Under the pieces are notes generated by a model. It was not told where the DNA came from. It did not search any database and worked only from the letters and a program-made list of their open reading frames with translations. This document shows, one piece after another, positions 1-10,296 of a DNA stretch of 64,000 bases (its first letter is position 1; every line of letters begins with the position of its first letter). Made by a program: the position numbers and the translations under genes. This DNA is from Deltaproteobacteria bacterium (GTDB lineage Bacteria > Desulfobacterota > Deferrisomatia > Deferrisomatales > JACRMM01): NCBI GenBank assembly GCA_016214985.1, contig JACRMM010000044.1:1-64000 (forward strand). The letters run 5' to 3'.

Positions 1-420
1 GCGGGGCCGGCGTGTGGGAATGAGGAGGAGAGGTATGACCGATGGTGTGCGATCGGATCAATGACTCTGACGAGGACGGACCGGAAAGGCGGGACGCCGG
101 CGAAGTTGATCTACCCTGCCGCGCAGCGGCTTACTTGAACCCCTCGCTGCACTGTTGAGAGCCTTGGGCTGGAGCCCCTCTGTCCCCGTGGTCCAAGACG
201 TCCCTTTGGCCCCGCTTCGTGAGGCCGGTGCTTCCTGGCGATGTCTCAGCGACGCGGCCCACCACATAGGGCAATTCTGTTAGATATGACGGACGCCGCT
301 TGCAGTTGCCTCTTTGCCCCCACGTTCTGTTCCCATTTTCCCCTGTACAACCAAACCCTTGCGCTGTCGGGATCCGCATATCCGTAACGGCACGTTAGTT
401 GCTGTTAATGGGGACAAGCA

Positions 421-648
421 ATGGGCGACATCAGCGACAAGGCGAACGACAAGATCGGGCAAACCGTGGGCAGCGTGGCCACGAACAAAGGACTCAGACT
501 GGAGGGACGCCTGCAGAGCCGAGTGGAAGGCGCGATAAAGAGGAAGAGGCGCCTAGTCAACGGAGAAACCAGCACTGACATGGATGTCCAACGAAGTAAG
601 TTGAGGAGGTTGTTATGGATACTACAACTCTTATCATCCTCATCGTAG
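421..648 (+). CDS. CsbD-like small stress protein (C-terminus uncertain)
   Basis: ORF MGDISDKANDKIGQTVGSVATNKGLRLEGRLQSRVEGAIK resembles the CsbD repeat pattern; C-terminal tail is atypical and overlaps the next small ORF. Confidence 0.4.
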   Translation: MGDISDKANDKIGQTVGSVATNKGLRLEGRLQSRVEGAIKRKRRLVNGETSTDMDVQRSKLRRLLWILQLLSSSS

Positions 649-704
649 TATTCTTAATAGTATTCGGCGGGGGCGGTGGTTACTATTGGACTAGACCACG
701 GTAG
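615..704 (+). CDS. 29-aa hydrophobic small protein (MDTTTLIILIVVFLIVFGGGGGYYWTRPR)
   Basis: Translated by eye; GGAGG Shine-Dalgarno about 7 nt upstream; TM segment followed by GGGGGYY. Confidence 0.5.
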   Translation: MDTTTLIILIVVFLIVFGGGGGYYWTRPR

Positions 705-823
705 GTGTTGCTCCTCGCTCAATAAGTTCAGCTCGCCCGCGGAAGTGGAGGGGAGGTGCGCTGCCGACGGGGGTGACGTTTGTCGGATGCCGCTGTCTCA
801 CATATAAGCTATGAGAGTGACTC

Positions 824-997
824 ATGTCGTTTGTGCTTTATGTCATCGGGTTTGCAGTTTTGATCGGCGGCGTGGCGTGGGCCCTCATCACAGCCGGGGT
901 GTGCGTCCAGTACGTGGTCATCGCGTGTGTCATCATGCTCGGCATCGGAATCTTGACCGAGGTGACCCGGACGCGGTCCAAGGACCGTTCGTCTTGA
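824..997 (+). CDS. 57-aa small membrane protein
   Basis: Translated by eye: MSFVLYVIGFAVLIGGVAWALITAGVCVQYVVIACVIMLGIGILTEVTRTRSKDRSS; two hydrophobic segments. Confidence 0.45.
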   Translation: MSFVLYVIGFAVLIGGVAWALITAGVCVQYVVIACVIMLGIGILTEVTRTRSKDRSS

Positions 998-1099
998 TCC
1001 GGCGCCGAACCGTTCTACCCCCTCGCTGTTCCTGGGAGCGTCAGGCCGGAGCCCCTCATGTTCCCGTTGTTCAACCCGCCATTCACGGAGGTACTCAAA

Positions 1100-1285
1100 A
1101 TGAAACCTGGCAAGATTCTGGCGACAGTCTTGACGGTGATGCCCTTGCTCCTTTGCCTGCCAGCTTGTCAAAAGGCAGAGGGCCCTGCCGAGCGTTCGGG
1201 CAAGGCGGTCGACAACGCGCTCGACAAGGCGGGCCAGCAGGTCGAGAAGGCAGGAGATACGATCAAGGACGCCGCCAAGCGGTAG
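1100..1285 (+). CDS. Small putative lipoprotein
   Basis: MKPGKILATVLTVMPLLLCLPACQKAEG: lipobox LPAC; GGAG upstream; coiled-coil-like C-terminus. Confidence 0.55.
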   Translation: MKPGKILATVLTVMPLLLCLPACQKAEGPAERSGKAVDNALDKAGQQVEKAGDTIKDAAKR

Positions 1286-1388
1286 GCCTTGCGGACCACC
1301 CAAAGTCGCGGCTTCGGGTGACGTCCGGGGTGCCACCCACCGCAACGCACGATGGCACTCTCGTCCGACCAGGCCTACCGCTCCGTTT

Positions 1389-2009
1389 CTACTTCTTCGC
1401 CCACTGCCCGCCGTCGGCCTGGACCCACCAGCCGGGCTGCGCCTTGTCCCGCCACTGCTTCGCGAAGATCTCCTCCACCTGGCGCGTCTGCTCGGGCTTC
1501 AGGTTCAGGGCTCTCGCGACCTCCTGGTAGAGTTGTCGCCGGGCACCGTTGTCCGCGTCCACGAGCCTCCGGAGGGCCGCCACCTGCGGCAGGGGCAGGC
1601 CGGCCGTATCGCGCGCCTCCAGATACCCGTCCTTGGTGATCCCGAGCTGGCCCTGCTGGTAGTAGGGCAGGAGTTCTCGATGGCGCTGCGCGATCTGGTC
1701 CTTGAGGGCCCGGATCGCGGCGTTGCTCACGCTGGTCGCCTCTTCGGCCTGGGCCTCGGCCGGCCCGAGCCAGTTCCACGCCCACCTCTCGCGGGCGGCC
1801 GGTTCGAGGGAGGAGTGAGGCTTCTCTGCCGGGGGCTGCGGCGGCGGCGCGGGTTCTCCTTGACCCTCCTTGTAGACGTCTCCGACGATCTTCTCTGCCG
1901 TCTTCTCCACCTGCGCCGCCGGGAAGTAGATGTTGACCGTCACGCACGCGGCGATCGCGAGCAGGCCTGCCGGAACCCACCATCGGCTTCGTGAAGGGAT
2001 TCGTGTCAT
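1389..2009 (-). CDS. YdbL-like DUF1318 family protein
   Basis: Signal peptide followed by VNIYFPAAQVEKTAEKIVGDVYKE; lies directly downstream of a YdbH-like gene, as in ydbH-ynbE-ydbL. Confidence 0.75.
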   Translation of the reverse strand: MTRIPSRSRWWVPAGLLAIAACVTVNIYFPAAQVEKTAEKIVGDVYKEGQGEPAPPPQPPAEKPHSSLEPAARERWAWNWLGPAEAQAEEATSVSNAAIRALKDQIAQRHRELLPYYQQGQLGITKDGYLEARDTAGLPLPQVAALRRLVDADNGARRQLYQEVARALNLKPEQTRQVEEIFAKQWRDKAQPGWWVQADGGQWAKK

Positions 2010-2031
2010 GGAAGCTCCTTTCCGTGCTGAG

Positions 2032-5000
2032 CTAATGAGCGAGGTCAGGGGAGGCGCCCTTGTCGGTCACCCGTTTCAGACGGTCGATCATGTCCGAGAA
2101 GCTGATCCGGTTGTCCGGGTTGCTGTTGACCACGTTGATGCCGGAAAAGGCGGGCCGCTTGACGAGGTACTCCACGCCGTTCTCGCGGATGAGCCCCCGG
2201 ACCGTGAAGACGTCGTTTCGCAAGTCGCACTCGAACCCCATCCGGTCGTACGGGAACTCCCGGAAGAACCTCGTCATGATCGAGAGACCGAGCCCCCCGA
2301 GCGCTGAGCCGGTCCCCAGAAGCGAGATGGAGTTGACGGCTTTCAGGCTGACGAGCTGCCCGACACCCTTGACGGGCACCGACTCCATCCGCAGGTGAAA
2401 CGCGACCGGTTGCCCGTAGGCGACCCGCAACCCCCGGGCTGAGCCGGTCACGCGGCCCGTGATCCGCCCCAAGTCGAGCGCCGCCGACAGCTGCTCGAGG
2501 TCGAGGAGGGCCAGGTTCACGTCGGCGCCGATCTCCCGCCCGGGGCTCAAGGGCCGGGCCACCGAAGGATCTCGGATCTCCAGCCGCCCCCCCAGGAAGT
2601 CCCCGGCCAGCGTGCCCGACGTCGTCAGCTCGTCCCGGGTGAGACGCAAGGGGTCGAGCACTCCCCCCAGATGGCCCCGGCGCAGCGCGCTCTTCGTGGG
2701 AAGCCGTCCGAGGTCGAGGTCGTCCAACGCGGCACGGGCCTCGAGCCGGAACTTCGAGGAGAGCGGCTCGCCGACGCCGATCCGGTGCAGGGAGAGTCTA
2801 CCCCCAAACAAGGGGAGGTCGATGCTGCCCCCCAGCACCAGGCGATTGGGGACCAGGGCGGCAGGGAGGTCGATCGGGCCTGCCTCCTGGCCCGCCGCGG
2901 CGAACTGCCGGACGCGAAGCCGTCCCCAGGAGGTGCCCGCCGCCGGCCCGGCGCGACCGGGATCCGGTTTGCCGAAGGCGTAGGCGACCGGGAGGTCGAG
3001 CTCCAGGCCCGAGACGAAGGGGGGCGCACCTTTGCGGCGGAGCGCCCCAGAACGAAGCGAGACCCGCCCGCTGAGATCCGCCGTCCGTCCGAGCCCCGAG
3101 AAGGCGAGGTTCGCAGCGGCGGTGCCCTCCGCCTCGAGGCCGGTCAGGCCGGGGTGCGAAGGCGCGAGGGGATCCCTCACGAAGGTGGAGAAGAGTCGCC
3201 CCAGGTTGGCCTCGCTCACGACGATCCTGCCCCGATGCGCCCATCCCCGTGCACCGCGCGAGGCCTCGGCCCGGACCGCGACGCTGCCGAAGCCGCCGAG
3301 CCTGCCCTCAAAACGCAGGTCTCGGTACCGTTCGGGGCCCGTCCGGGTCAGGCCGAAGCGCACCCGCAGCGGAGCCTGGGCCAGGTCCGCGTAGGTCGTG
3401 CCCCAGAGCGCCTCACCGTGCGCCGAGGCGAGGTCGCCGCTCAATCGGAGAGGGGAACCGAGCCGAGCCTCGAGCGCGAGTCGGCCTCCCAGATGTTGTC
3501 CCATCTGGTCGCCCGCGGGCGAACTGAAGCCCACCTGTTCCGCGGTGGCGGAAGCGACCACGGCCGTCTCCCCGCCGGCCGGCTCGACCCTGACGTCGAG
3601 CCCCACCTCCCCCGTCGAGTTCCACCGGCTCCAGTCGGCGCCGACGAGAGCTCCCGCGACGGCCAGGGCCGAAGGAAATCGGAGCCTCTGACCCCTCAGA
3701 CCGCCCCGGCTTCCCCCGCGGCCGAAGGCGAGCCGGCCGGTGAGTCGCCCGAGGGTCTCGGACGTGAGGTCGAGCCCTTCCACGCGGAACCCCCCGGGCT
3801 CCGTGGCAGCGCTCCCCCGGAGTTCCAGCCTTCCGAGGGGTATCGGCCGGCCCTCGTACACGACTCCTCCGGCCGGCGCGGACACCGACGCGGACGCCAA
3901 CGTCGGCGCGGAGAGGTTCCCGGAAACGGGGGCGACCAGACGAAACGTTCCGAGTTCCAGCGCTCCCCGCCTCCAACGTCCCACGGCGTCAAGGTGTCCC
4001 CCCAGGGCCACTCGAGCCGTGGACCAATCCTCGAGCGGACCTCCGGCCCGAAACCACCCGGACAGGCGCGCGCTCACCCCCCACTGCGGCACTCCCAAGG
4101 CCAGAGACCGGGGGAAGAGTTCGAGAGCGAGCGCACGCGTTCCACGACGGCCCGCATCGAGCCGGCACCGAAACGGGAGCCCCCCCGCCGCTTCGACCGC
4201 GGGGACGTTCGAGGGCAGGAGCGGGGACAGGAGAGCCCACAGACGCGAGGTGTCCGGCAGGGCACCCTCGAGGGTCCCGACCACATCGAAGGTGGAACGC
4301 CCGGAGCGCCGGCCCCGGGCCCGAACCACGCGGGGCACGTCGAGCAGACGAACCTCCAGCCGAGGGTCCCTTCCGTCCAGCGTCGCGCTCCCCGCGGCGC
4401 TCAGGTGCGCCCGCCCCAGGTCCACGGGCTCCCGGCCTTCGGCGTGCCATCGGGCGCCCGGGAGATCCAGGGTCACGTCGCGGGCCTCGACCACCTTCGG
4501 TGTGAGCCGAAAGGCGCCGTGCCCCAGAACGTCCGTGGAGAGCCGAGGGAGATCCAGCCGCCCGCGGGTGAGCGACAACGCGGCCTCGAGGGCCGGACCG
4601 GGGACGGCCAGCCCCACGCTCTCGACGTTTCCCACGGCGAGCGTGGAAGCGCCCCGGGAAAGGCTCACCGTCGCCTCCCCGCGGAAGCGACGGTTCACGC
4701 CCCGATCCGGTGCGAGGCTCACCCGGAGCCCCTCGACCTTGACGATGCCCTGCGGTACGGCGAACAGGACGCGGGCGTCCGAGACCGAGAGCTCGCGCAT
4801 GCGGAAGACCCATCGGAGCGCGGTCAGATCCGGGGGCCTCTCGGTCGGCCGGGGGCGCGTTCGTTCGAACCGAAGCCCCCGCGTCTCCACGCGGGCAAGC
4901 CAGGGGCCGCCATCGAGGAGCCGGCGCGGAGCGAACTCTACACCGAGGTGGTCGATCGTCAGGCGATCGTCGTCGGGCCGCGGACCCGCGAGCGAGAGGT

Positions 5001-5280
5001 CATCCAAGACCAGCGCCGGCGGGTTTAGGGTCAAGGAGAGGCGGGACGCCGAGGCGTGGCCCCCGGCAGGTGCGAGCGCCCGCAAGAGCAGGGACCGGAA
5101 CAGGTCCGGCCGAGCGACCAGCACGGCACCGGCGAGAAGAACGAACGCCGACGCCGCGGCGAGAGCGACGGCGAACCAGAGGAGGGCGCACCGGAGGATC
5201 CGGGCCAGCCCCCGGTGCGGCGCAAGTCTCGGGAAACGGACCACCAGCGGGCCTTTCCTGCCTTCGTGACGGAACCGCAC
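2032..5280 (-). CDS. YdbH/AsmA-like intermembrane transport protein (1082 aa)
   Basis: N-terminal TM, long beta-rich AsmA-like body, C-terminal region GLSIMTRFFREFPYDRMGFECDLRNDVFTVRGLI; paired with YdbL-like gene. Confidence 0.7.
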   Translation of the reverse strand: MRFRHEGRKGPLVVRFPRLAPHRGLARILRCALLWFAVALAAASAFVLLAGAVLVARPDLFRSLLLRALAPAGGHASASRLSLTLNPPALVLDDLSLAGPRPDDDRLTIDHLGVEFAPRRLLDGGPWLARVETRGLRFERTRPRPTERPPDLTALRWVFRMRELSVSDARVLFAVPQGIVKVEGLRVSLAPDRGVNRRFRGEATVSLSRGASTLAVGNVESVGLAVPGPALEAALSLTRGRLDLPRLSTDVLGHGAFRLTPKVVEARDVTLDLPGARWHAEGREPVDLGRAHLSAAGSATLDGRDPRLEVRLLDVPRVVRARGRRSGRSTFDVVGTLEGALPDTSRLWALLSPLLPSNVPAVEAAGGLPFRCRLDAGRRGTRALALELFPRSLALGVPQWGVSARLSGWFRAGGPLEDWSTARVALGGHLDAVGRWRRGALELGTFRLVAPVSGNLSAPTLASASVSAPAGGVVYEGRPIPLGRLELRGSAATEPGGFRVEGLDLTSETLGRLTGRLAFGRGGSRGGLRGQRLRFPSALAVAGALVGADWSRWNSTGEVGLDVRVEPAGGETAVVASATAEQVGFSSPAGDQMGQHLGGRLALEARLGSPLRLSGDLASAHGEALWGTTYADLAQAPLRVRFGLTRTGPERYRDLRFEGRLGGFGSVAVRAEASRGARGWAHRGRIVVSEANLGRLFSTFVRDPLAPSHPGLTGLEAEGTAAANLAFSGLGRTADLSGRVSLRSGALRRKGAPPFVSGLELDLPVAYAFGKPDPGRAGPAAGTSWGRLRVRQFAAAGQEAGPIDLPAALVPNRLVLGGSIDLPLFGGRLSLHRIGVGEPLSSKFRLEARAALDDLDLGRLPTKSALRRGHLGGVLDPLRLTRDELTTSGTLAGDFLGGRLEIRDPSVARPLSPGREIGADVNLALLDLEQLSAALDLGRITGRVTGSARGLRVAYGQPVAFHLRMESVPVKGVGQLVSLKAVNSISLLGTGSALGGLGLSIMTRFFREFPYDRMGFECDLRNDVFTVRGLIRENGVEYLVKRPAFSGINVVNSNPDNRISFSDMIDRLKRVTDKGASPDLAH

Positions 5281-5388
5281 CCGAGTGTAGGAGCCCGGGC
5301 GGGGCTGTCAACGCCAAGCGCTTGAGAACAGCCCTTGAGGACAGGCGGACTTCAGGGCCTGAGACCTGCGGACCGGGTCGCCTCCCCT

Positions 5389-7473
5389 TCACCCCACCGT
5401 GAGGCTCCCCAGGTACTGTTCGAGCTCCCGCTGCTGGCCGTCGCGCTTTTTCTGAAGCTCCTCGCGCTCGGCCTGGAGCTTCTCGATGGCCGTCTCCTGC
5501 TCGTTGAGCTTGGCGACGAGGCGGCCGTGGTACTGGGTGTCGGCCGAGACGGCGGCGAGGTTCTGGCGGATCCTCTCCTGCTCTCTCCCGATGTCGTCGA
5601 CGGCGGTCGCGCGCCGCGCGATCTCCCGGTCGGTCTCGGCCACCGCCTGTCGCAGCTGGGCGGCCTTGGCCAGCGCGTCCCGGACGGCCTTGGGAAGCTC
5701 TCCCGTGCGCCCGTAGAAGGCGAGCTGGCCGGGGTCGGAGGCGAGCAAGGCGAAGCTCTCGTCCCGCACCAGCTCCTCGCGAACCGTGAGCTTCGTGGTC
5801 TTGCCGGCCGCGACCTTGCCCTCGAAGCGGTAGAGCGCGTCGGTCGTTTCGTCGGCCTTGGCGGGTTCCACGAGCTTCCAGCCCGGCCGCAGCACATGCT
5901 CGATCACGAGGGTCTTGTCCCGGTCTCCCTTGTTCTCGGCCCGATACTCCCTCACCGCGACGTTCTTGCGGGTAATCCAGAGCACGCCCTTCACGATCTT
6001 CCCCGTCTGGACCGCGCTCTCCTCCCGCCCCTGGGTCGCGTCGACGAGCACCTCCTGGTCGATCCCGTAGCTCAGGAGGCGCTGCTGACCCGGCGGCACG
6101 TCGTCCAGTCGCGCGTCGCCCGCGTAAGCGCCCCCGTCGAACACCGTGACCGGCCCCTGGAGGAGGTGCTTGCCCGTGGTGTTCTTGAGGCGGGCGCCGG
6201 AGAGCGGGTTTCGGGGGACAACGGCCGGGTTGTAGATCGCGAGCCGCTCGGCCTCGACCGGGTCGGCCACGATGGGGAGCATGGCCGACTGCTGGCGGGG
6301 CAGGGAGACCTCCTCCACCGTGTACTGGAAGAGCGCGCCGACCTTGGCCGTGGCGGCGAGGGACGCGACGGAGCTCGCGGCGTCGAGCGGCGTGTCGGCG
6401 ACCGCGCCGGGCCCGGGGGCCATCATGGATTGGTACCCTGCTGACGGAAGCGCGAGCGCCTTCCTGGCCCTTCCGCCCTCGGCCCGTTTGGCGGCGAACG
6501 CCTGGACGTCTTTCTCCTCGGCCTCCAGCCCGGCGTCGTACGCCTGGGGCTTCAGGTTGGCGTAGAGCTCGGTCTGGACCACCGGCCTCGGGGCATAGAG
6601 GGGCCGGTAGAGATCCTGGACGAAGGAGAGTGGGCGGCCGCTCACGAGCGTCAGACGCACGCCGCTCCAGTCGCTGTCCGTCTGGTTCTCGACGATGGCC
6701 CATCCCTGGAGGAGTGGCTTGCCCTCGGCCTGCGGCGGTAAGAGCAGGCGATAGCTGGTCTTCCAGACGGGCGTCTCCACCACGTAACCCACTCGCACGC
6801 GCCGCTCTCCCGAGCCGCTGAGCTCCAAGCGCACGGGCTTCTTGTCCTGGTCGCGCGCCTGGGAGAGGGCGTCGAGAGCCCGGCCGAGCTCGTCCCGGAG
6901 CTTCGGGTCGTCGATCCGGAGCTCTCGCACCTGGTCCAGGGCGAGGGAGCGAAGGGACGGTCCGGTGAGGAGGTTCAGGAACGCCATCGGGGCGAGCTCT
7001 CCTTTGTCCCCGGCCGGGCGCTGGCGGACCTCCACGCCCACGACCGTGCCCGACAGGGTCTCGCTCGACTCGGACACGGTAACCCGGGCTCCCCGCAGCT
7101 GGTTCAAGACGTCCGCCAGGGGCGGGTTGCCGGTGAGGTCGAGCTGGAAGCTCTTCAAGATACGGGCGATCGGGTCCTGGGAAGGGTAGACGACGGCGCG
7201 CACGGTCCCGCCGCCGAGGTCCTGGAGGACGAGGGACTTCAAAACGTCGTTGATCTGGCCCGAGCGGAACTGAAGCTCCGCTGCGCCGTCGCCGACCACG
7301 GCTCCGGCGTGTTCGAAGTAGCCGACGCCGGAGGAGAAGAGTGCGACCGACCGCACCGGAAGGTCGGTGGATGTGGGCGGCGCCCCCGCGGGCTCCACGC
7401 CGAGGGCGGCGCTCGAGACCACCGCGAGGGCCAGGGACGCGGTGAGGAGGAGGCGCCGGAGGGGGAGGATCAT
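5389..7473 (-). CDS. DUF4139 domain-containing protein
   Basis: 694-aa ORF with signal peptide, SVALFSSGVGYFEHAG N-terminus, DUF4139-type body and C-terminal coiled coil. Confidence 0.8.
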   Translation of the reverse strand: MILPLRRLLLTASLALAVVSSAALGVEPAGAPPTSTDLPVRSVALFSSGVGYFEHAGAVVGDGAAELQFRSGQINDVLKSLVLQDLGGGTVRAVVYPSQDPIARILKSFQLDLTGNPPLADVLNQLRGARVTVSESSETLSGTVVGVEVRQRPAGDKGELAPMAFLNLLTGPSLRSLALDQVRELRIDDPKLRDELGRALDALSQARDQDKKPVRLELSGSGERRVRVGYVVETPVWKTSYRLLLPPQAEGKPLLQGWAIVENQTDSDWSGVRLTLVSGRPLSFVQDLYRPLYAPRPVVQTELYANLKPQAYDAGLEAEEKDVQAFAAKRAEGGRARKALALPSAGYQSMMAPGPGAVADTPLDAASSVASLAATAKVGALFQYTVEEVSLPRQQSAMLPIVADPVEAERLAIYNPAVVPRNPLSGARLKNTTGKHLLQGPVTVFDGGAYAGDARLDDVPPGQQRLLSYGIDQEVLVDATQGREESAVQTGKIVKGVLWITRKNVAVREYRAENKGDRDKTLVIEHVLRPGWKLVEPAKADETTDALYRFEGKVAAGKTTKLTVREELVRDESFALLASDPGQLAFYGRTGELPKAVRDALAKAAQLRQAVAETDREIARRATAVDDIGREQERIRQNLAAVSADTQYHGRLVAKLNEQETAIEKLQAEREELQKKRDGQQRELEQYLGSLTVG

Positions 7474-8239
7474 GATCGGTCTCCTTGGAAGACGGCGAGG
7501 TGGCGTGTTGTGGCCAGGACCTGACCGAAGGCCCGGGTGGCGGTGATCCTACCGCCGTTGCGCGCCTCCGTCACGCGGGGCGTCGGGCGCGGGCCCTCTT
7601 CTTGGTCTCATCCGGGATGTGACGGGTTGAGGGGCGTCGGAAACGGTATCCAACGATCGGGGTTCTTCGAGACAGACGAGACGCTCTCAGTCTCTGCGAA
7701 AAGGTGTGCCCAATCTCTCGACTTTGGCAATTGGATTTCGGGATCGCCATCGGAAGATGGTTGCCAGCCCCCTGCACCTCTCGGATTCCAACGTTTTCGA
7801 GGGAGCCTCGGCCCCGACATCGAGAACCGAGCAGAGCTGGATCCAAAGGGCTGAGGGGGCCTGTGAAGGGCCTCCTCGGCCACCGTGCAAGAGGCATTCA
7901 AGATGGAGGGAACGCCCTTGGGGCGGCCTCGTTGCACCCCACGAACCCTTGTGTACGAACCCCCGACCGGCAGGTTCGTTGCGATGGGCCGAACGGCTTC
8001 GAATCAAGGGATCGTCGCAAGGGGGCGTCCCGTTCCGAGGATTCGGTCGCAGAGGGAGCCCTGGCACTTCACCCACCTAGCTGGTCAGTTATTGTTTTCA
8101 CAATAGTTGACGCAATAGATATCACCTGATCTACTACCAAGACATGCAGACTTCTCAACAAATGGAGGTCAAGTCTCGGCAGGCCCCTTGAGGATTCTAA
8201 CGGCAAGTGCCGCCATCCTTCCGCCAGGAGGTCTCGACC

Positions 8240-9892
8240 ATGTCCCTCGACACCCCCCTTACCGATGCGGACCGGGCAAACTACAACTTCATCACCAAGG
8301 AGTCGGTCGAGTACCTGGTTAACCGCTACAACAAGGTAAACCGGTGGGTCATTGCCGATATGACCCGCCGCACGGCCTACCGCTACCCGGATAAGCCCGC
8401 CGTCGTCTTCCGGGACACGACATTGACGTACGCCCAGTTGGAGGGGGCGTGCAATCGTGTGGCAAACGCACTCGTCGATCTTGGTGTCCAGAAGTACGAC
8501 CGCGTGGCCATTCTGGCCCACAACACGATCGATCACGTCCTCACCTGGTTCGGCTGCTGCAAAGCCGGAGCCGTGTACCTCGGCCTGAACTACATGCTGC
8601 GCGGCAAGGATATCGCCTATTGTATCAACCACTCCGAGAGCAATGTCTTCATTGTGGAGGATGCCCTCTACGATCTGGTGAAGGATGTTCTCGACGAGAT
8701 GCCTTCCGTGAAGGCGTGGATCTGGTCCAGGCAGGGCGCACGAACCGAGGCCGCGAGCGACAGGTTTCGCGACTTCGAAACCTGGTACCAGGGGTACCCG
8801 GAAAACGAACTTGAGACGCTCCTACGGATCGAAGACCCCGTTCAGATGTCCTACACGAGCGGCACCGAATCGCTGCCGAAGGGGGTCATCCTCTCCAATC
8901 AGGCTCTCCTCTCCCAATACATGAGCTGCATCGTCGATGGGCAGTACAGCGAAGAGGACGTCCAAGTGAACGCGCTGCCCCTCTACCACTGCGCGCAGCG
9001 CGACGTCTTCATGACCCCCCTCTTCTGGTTGGGTGGAACCAACATCCTGATCGGGCCTGAGGTGGGTCAGATCCTGAAGAGCATCGCCCACCATAAGGCG
9101 ACGATGTTCTTCGCCCCGCCCACGGTCTGGATCGGCATGCTCCGGCACCCGGACTTCGCCGCCTACGATCTGACGAGCCTCAGGAAGTGCTACTACGGCG
9201 CTTCGATCATGCCCGTCGAAATTCTGAAGGAACTCCTGGAAAAGCTCCCTGCCGCGGCGGTCTGGAACCTGTACGGCCAGACGGAACTTGCGCCGCTCCA
9301 CACGGTTCTGAAGGCCAAGGACGCAATGCGCAAGCTCGGTTCGGCAGGGATGGCGGGCATCAATATGGAAACGAGGCTTGAGGACGCAAACCTTCAAGCG
9401 ATCTGCCGGCCCGGCGCTCCCGGGGAGATCTGCGGCAAGGGGCCCCACGCTCTGACGATGTACTTCAAGGACCCTGACAAGACCGAAGAGGCGATGAAGG
9501 GGGGCTGGTTCCACTCAGGCGATGTGGGAATCATGGACGAGGACCGCTACATCACGGTCGCCGACCGTAAGAAGGACATGGTGAAGACGGGTGGCGAGAA
9601 CGTCTCCACGCGGGAGGTCGAGGAGGCGATCTACCGGGACCCGCGGGTCCAGGAGGTCGCGGTGATCGGCGTACCGCACCCGAAGTGGATCGAGGCCGTG
9701 ACGGCTATCGTCGTGCCGAAGTCCGGGTGTGCGATGACCGAGCAGGAACTCGTCAAGCTCTGCCAGGAGTACCTCGCCGGGTTCAAGGTCCCAAAGCGCG
9801 TCGTCTTTGTCTCCGCGCTGCCCAAGACGCCCACAGGCAAGATCCTCAAGCGGGACCTGCGCGTCACGTACGGGGCACTGTTCGACGGATAG
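8240..9892 (+). CDS. AMP-dependent acyl-CoA synthetase/ligase
   Basis: MSYTSGTESLPKGVILSN, GWFHSGDVGIMDEDRYITVADRKKDMVKTGGENVSTREVE and PKTPTGKILKRDLR motifs of the ANL superfamily. Confidence 0.93.
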   Translation: MSLDTPLTDADRANYNFITKESVEYLVNRYNKVNRWVIADMTRRTAYRYPDKPAVVFRDTTLTYAQLEGACNRVANALVDLGVQKYDRVAILAHNTIDHVLTWFGCCKAGAVYLGLNYMLRGKDIAYCINHSESNVFIVEDALYDLVKDVLDEMPSVKAWIWSRQGARTEAASDRFRDFETWYQGYPENELETLLRIEDPVQMSYTSGTESLPKGVILSNQALLSQYMSCIVDGQYSEEDVQVNALPLYHCAQRDVFMTPLFWLGGTNILIGPEVGQILKSIAHHKATMFFAPPTVWIGMLRHPDFAAYDLTSLRKCYYGASIMPVEILKELLEKLPAAAVWNLYGQTELAPLHTVLKAKDAMRKLGSAGMAGINMETRLEDANLQAICRPGAPGEICGKGPHALTMYFKDPDKTEEAMKGGWFHSGDVGIMDEDRYITVADRKKDMVKTGGENVSTREVEEAIYRDPRVQEVAVIGVPHPKWIEAVTAIVVPKSGCAMTEQELVKLCQEYLAGFKVPKRVVFVSALPKTPTGKILKRDLRVTYGALFDG

Positions 9893-9906
9893 GGCTGAAG
9901 CCGGGC

Positions 9907-9948
9907 AGACTCGTCCCGGTTGTGGACCGGACGCCACAGGACGAGTCT
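9907..9948. repeat. Inverted repeat/hairpin, possible terminator
   Basis: AGACTCGTCC(9907-9916)...GGACGAGTCT(9939-9948), with additional inner TGTGG/CCACA pairing. Confidence 0.5.
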
Positions 9949-9970
9949 TCCCTTGCAGAAGGCTCGAACG

Positions 9971-10007
9971 AGTCATAGACCCGCGCCTTGGGCAGCGGTC
10001 TATGACT
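9971..10007. repeat. Perfect 11-bp inverted repeat
   Basis: AGTCATAGACC(9971-9981) and GGTCTATGACT(9997-10007). Confidence 0.55.
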
Positions 10008-10086
10008 GCGCATCCCACTTGGCCTTTACATTCGACAGACGCGTCAATCTTGGGCGCCGATTAGACCTCGTTGGGGTACGCTGGTA

Positions 10087-10132
10087 GTTTCGTAGGTTCT
10101 TAGGACCGCTGAACCAGGCCGCCCTACGAAAC
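10087..10132. repeat. Perfect 10-bp inverted repeat
   Basis: GTTTCGTAGG(10087-10096) and CCTACGAAAC(10123-10132). Confidence 0.5.
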
Positions 10133-10296
10133 GGTCCCGTTTTCGAAGACCCCTCGTGACCGGACCGAGGCATGTTGGTAATGGTGCGGGTCGGGAACGT
10201 CAGCGAGCAGAGGTGTTGCGGAAGGCTCCGGACGAATTCCTAAAGAACTCTCGCGGACGGTTGAAGAATCGGTCCTTTGGGGGATCGGATGCCGAC

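Noticed and set aside
131-379. 82-aa minus-strand ORF near window start
   Set aside because: No domain, no SD, atypical composition; probably non-coding.
2671-5028. 785-aa + strand ORF opposite the YdbH-like gene
   Set aside because: No recognisable features; opposite strand has an AsmA/YdbH-like protein with an adjacent YdbL partner.
7540-8200. Several overlapping ORFs of 100-140 aa on both strands
   Set aside because: Mutually overlapping, none with family resemblance; possibly decayed or non-coding DNA.
8085-8239. AT-rich promoter/operator (ATTGTTTTCACAAT, TTGACG) before the acyl-CoA synthetase
   Set aside because: Arms of only 5 bp and no convincing -10 at proper spacing; too weak to call.
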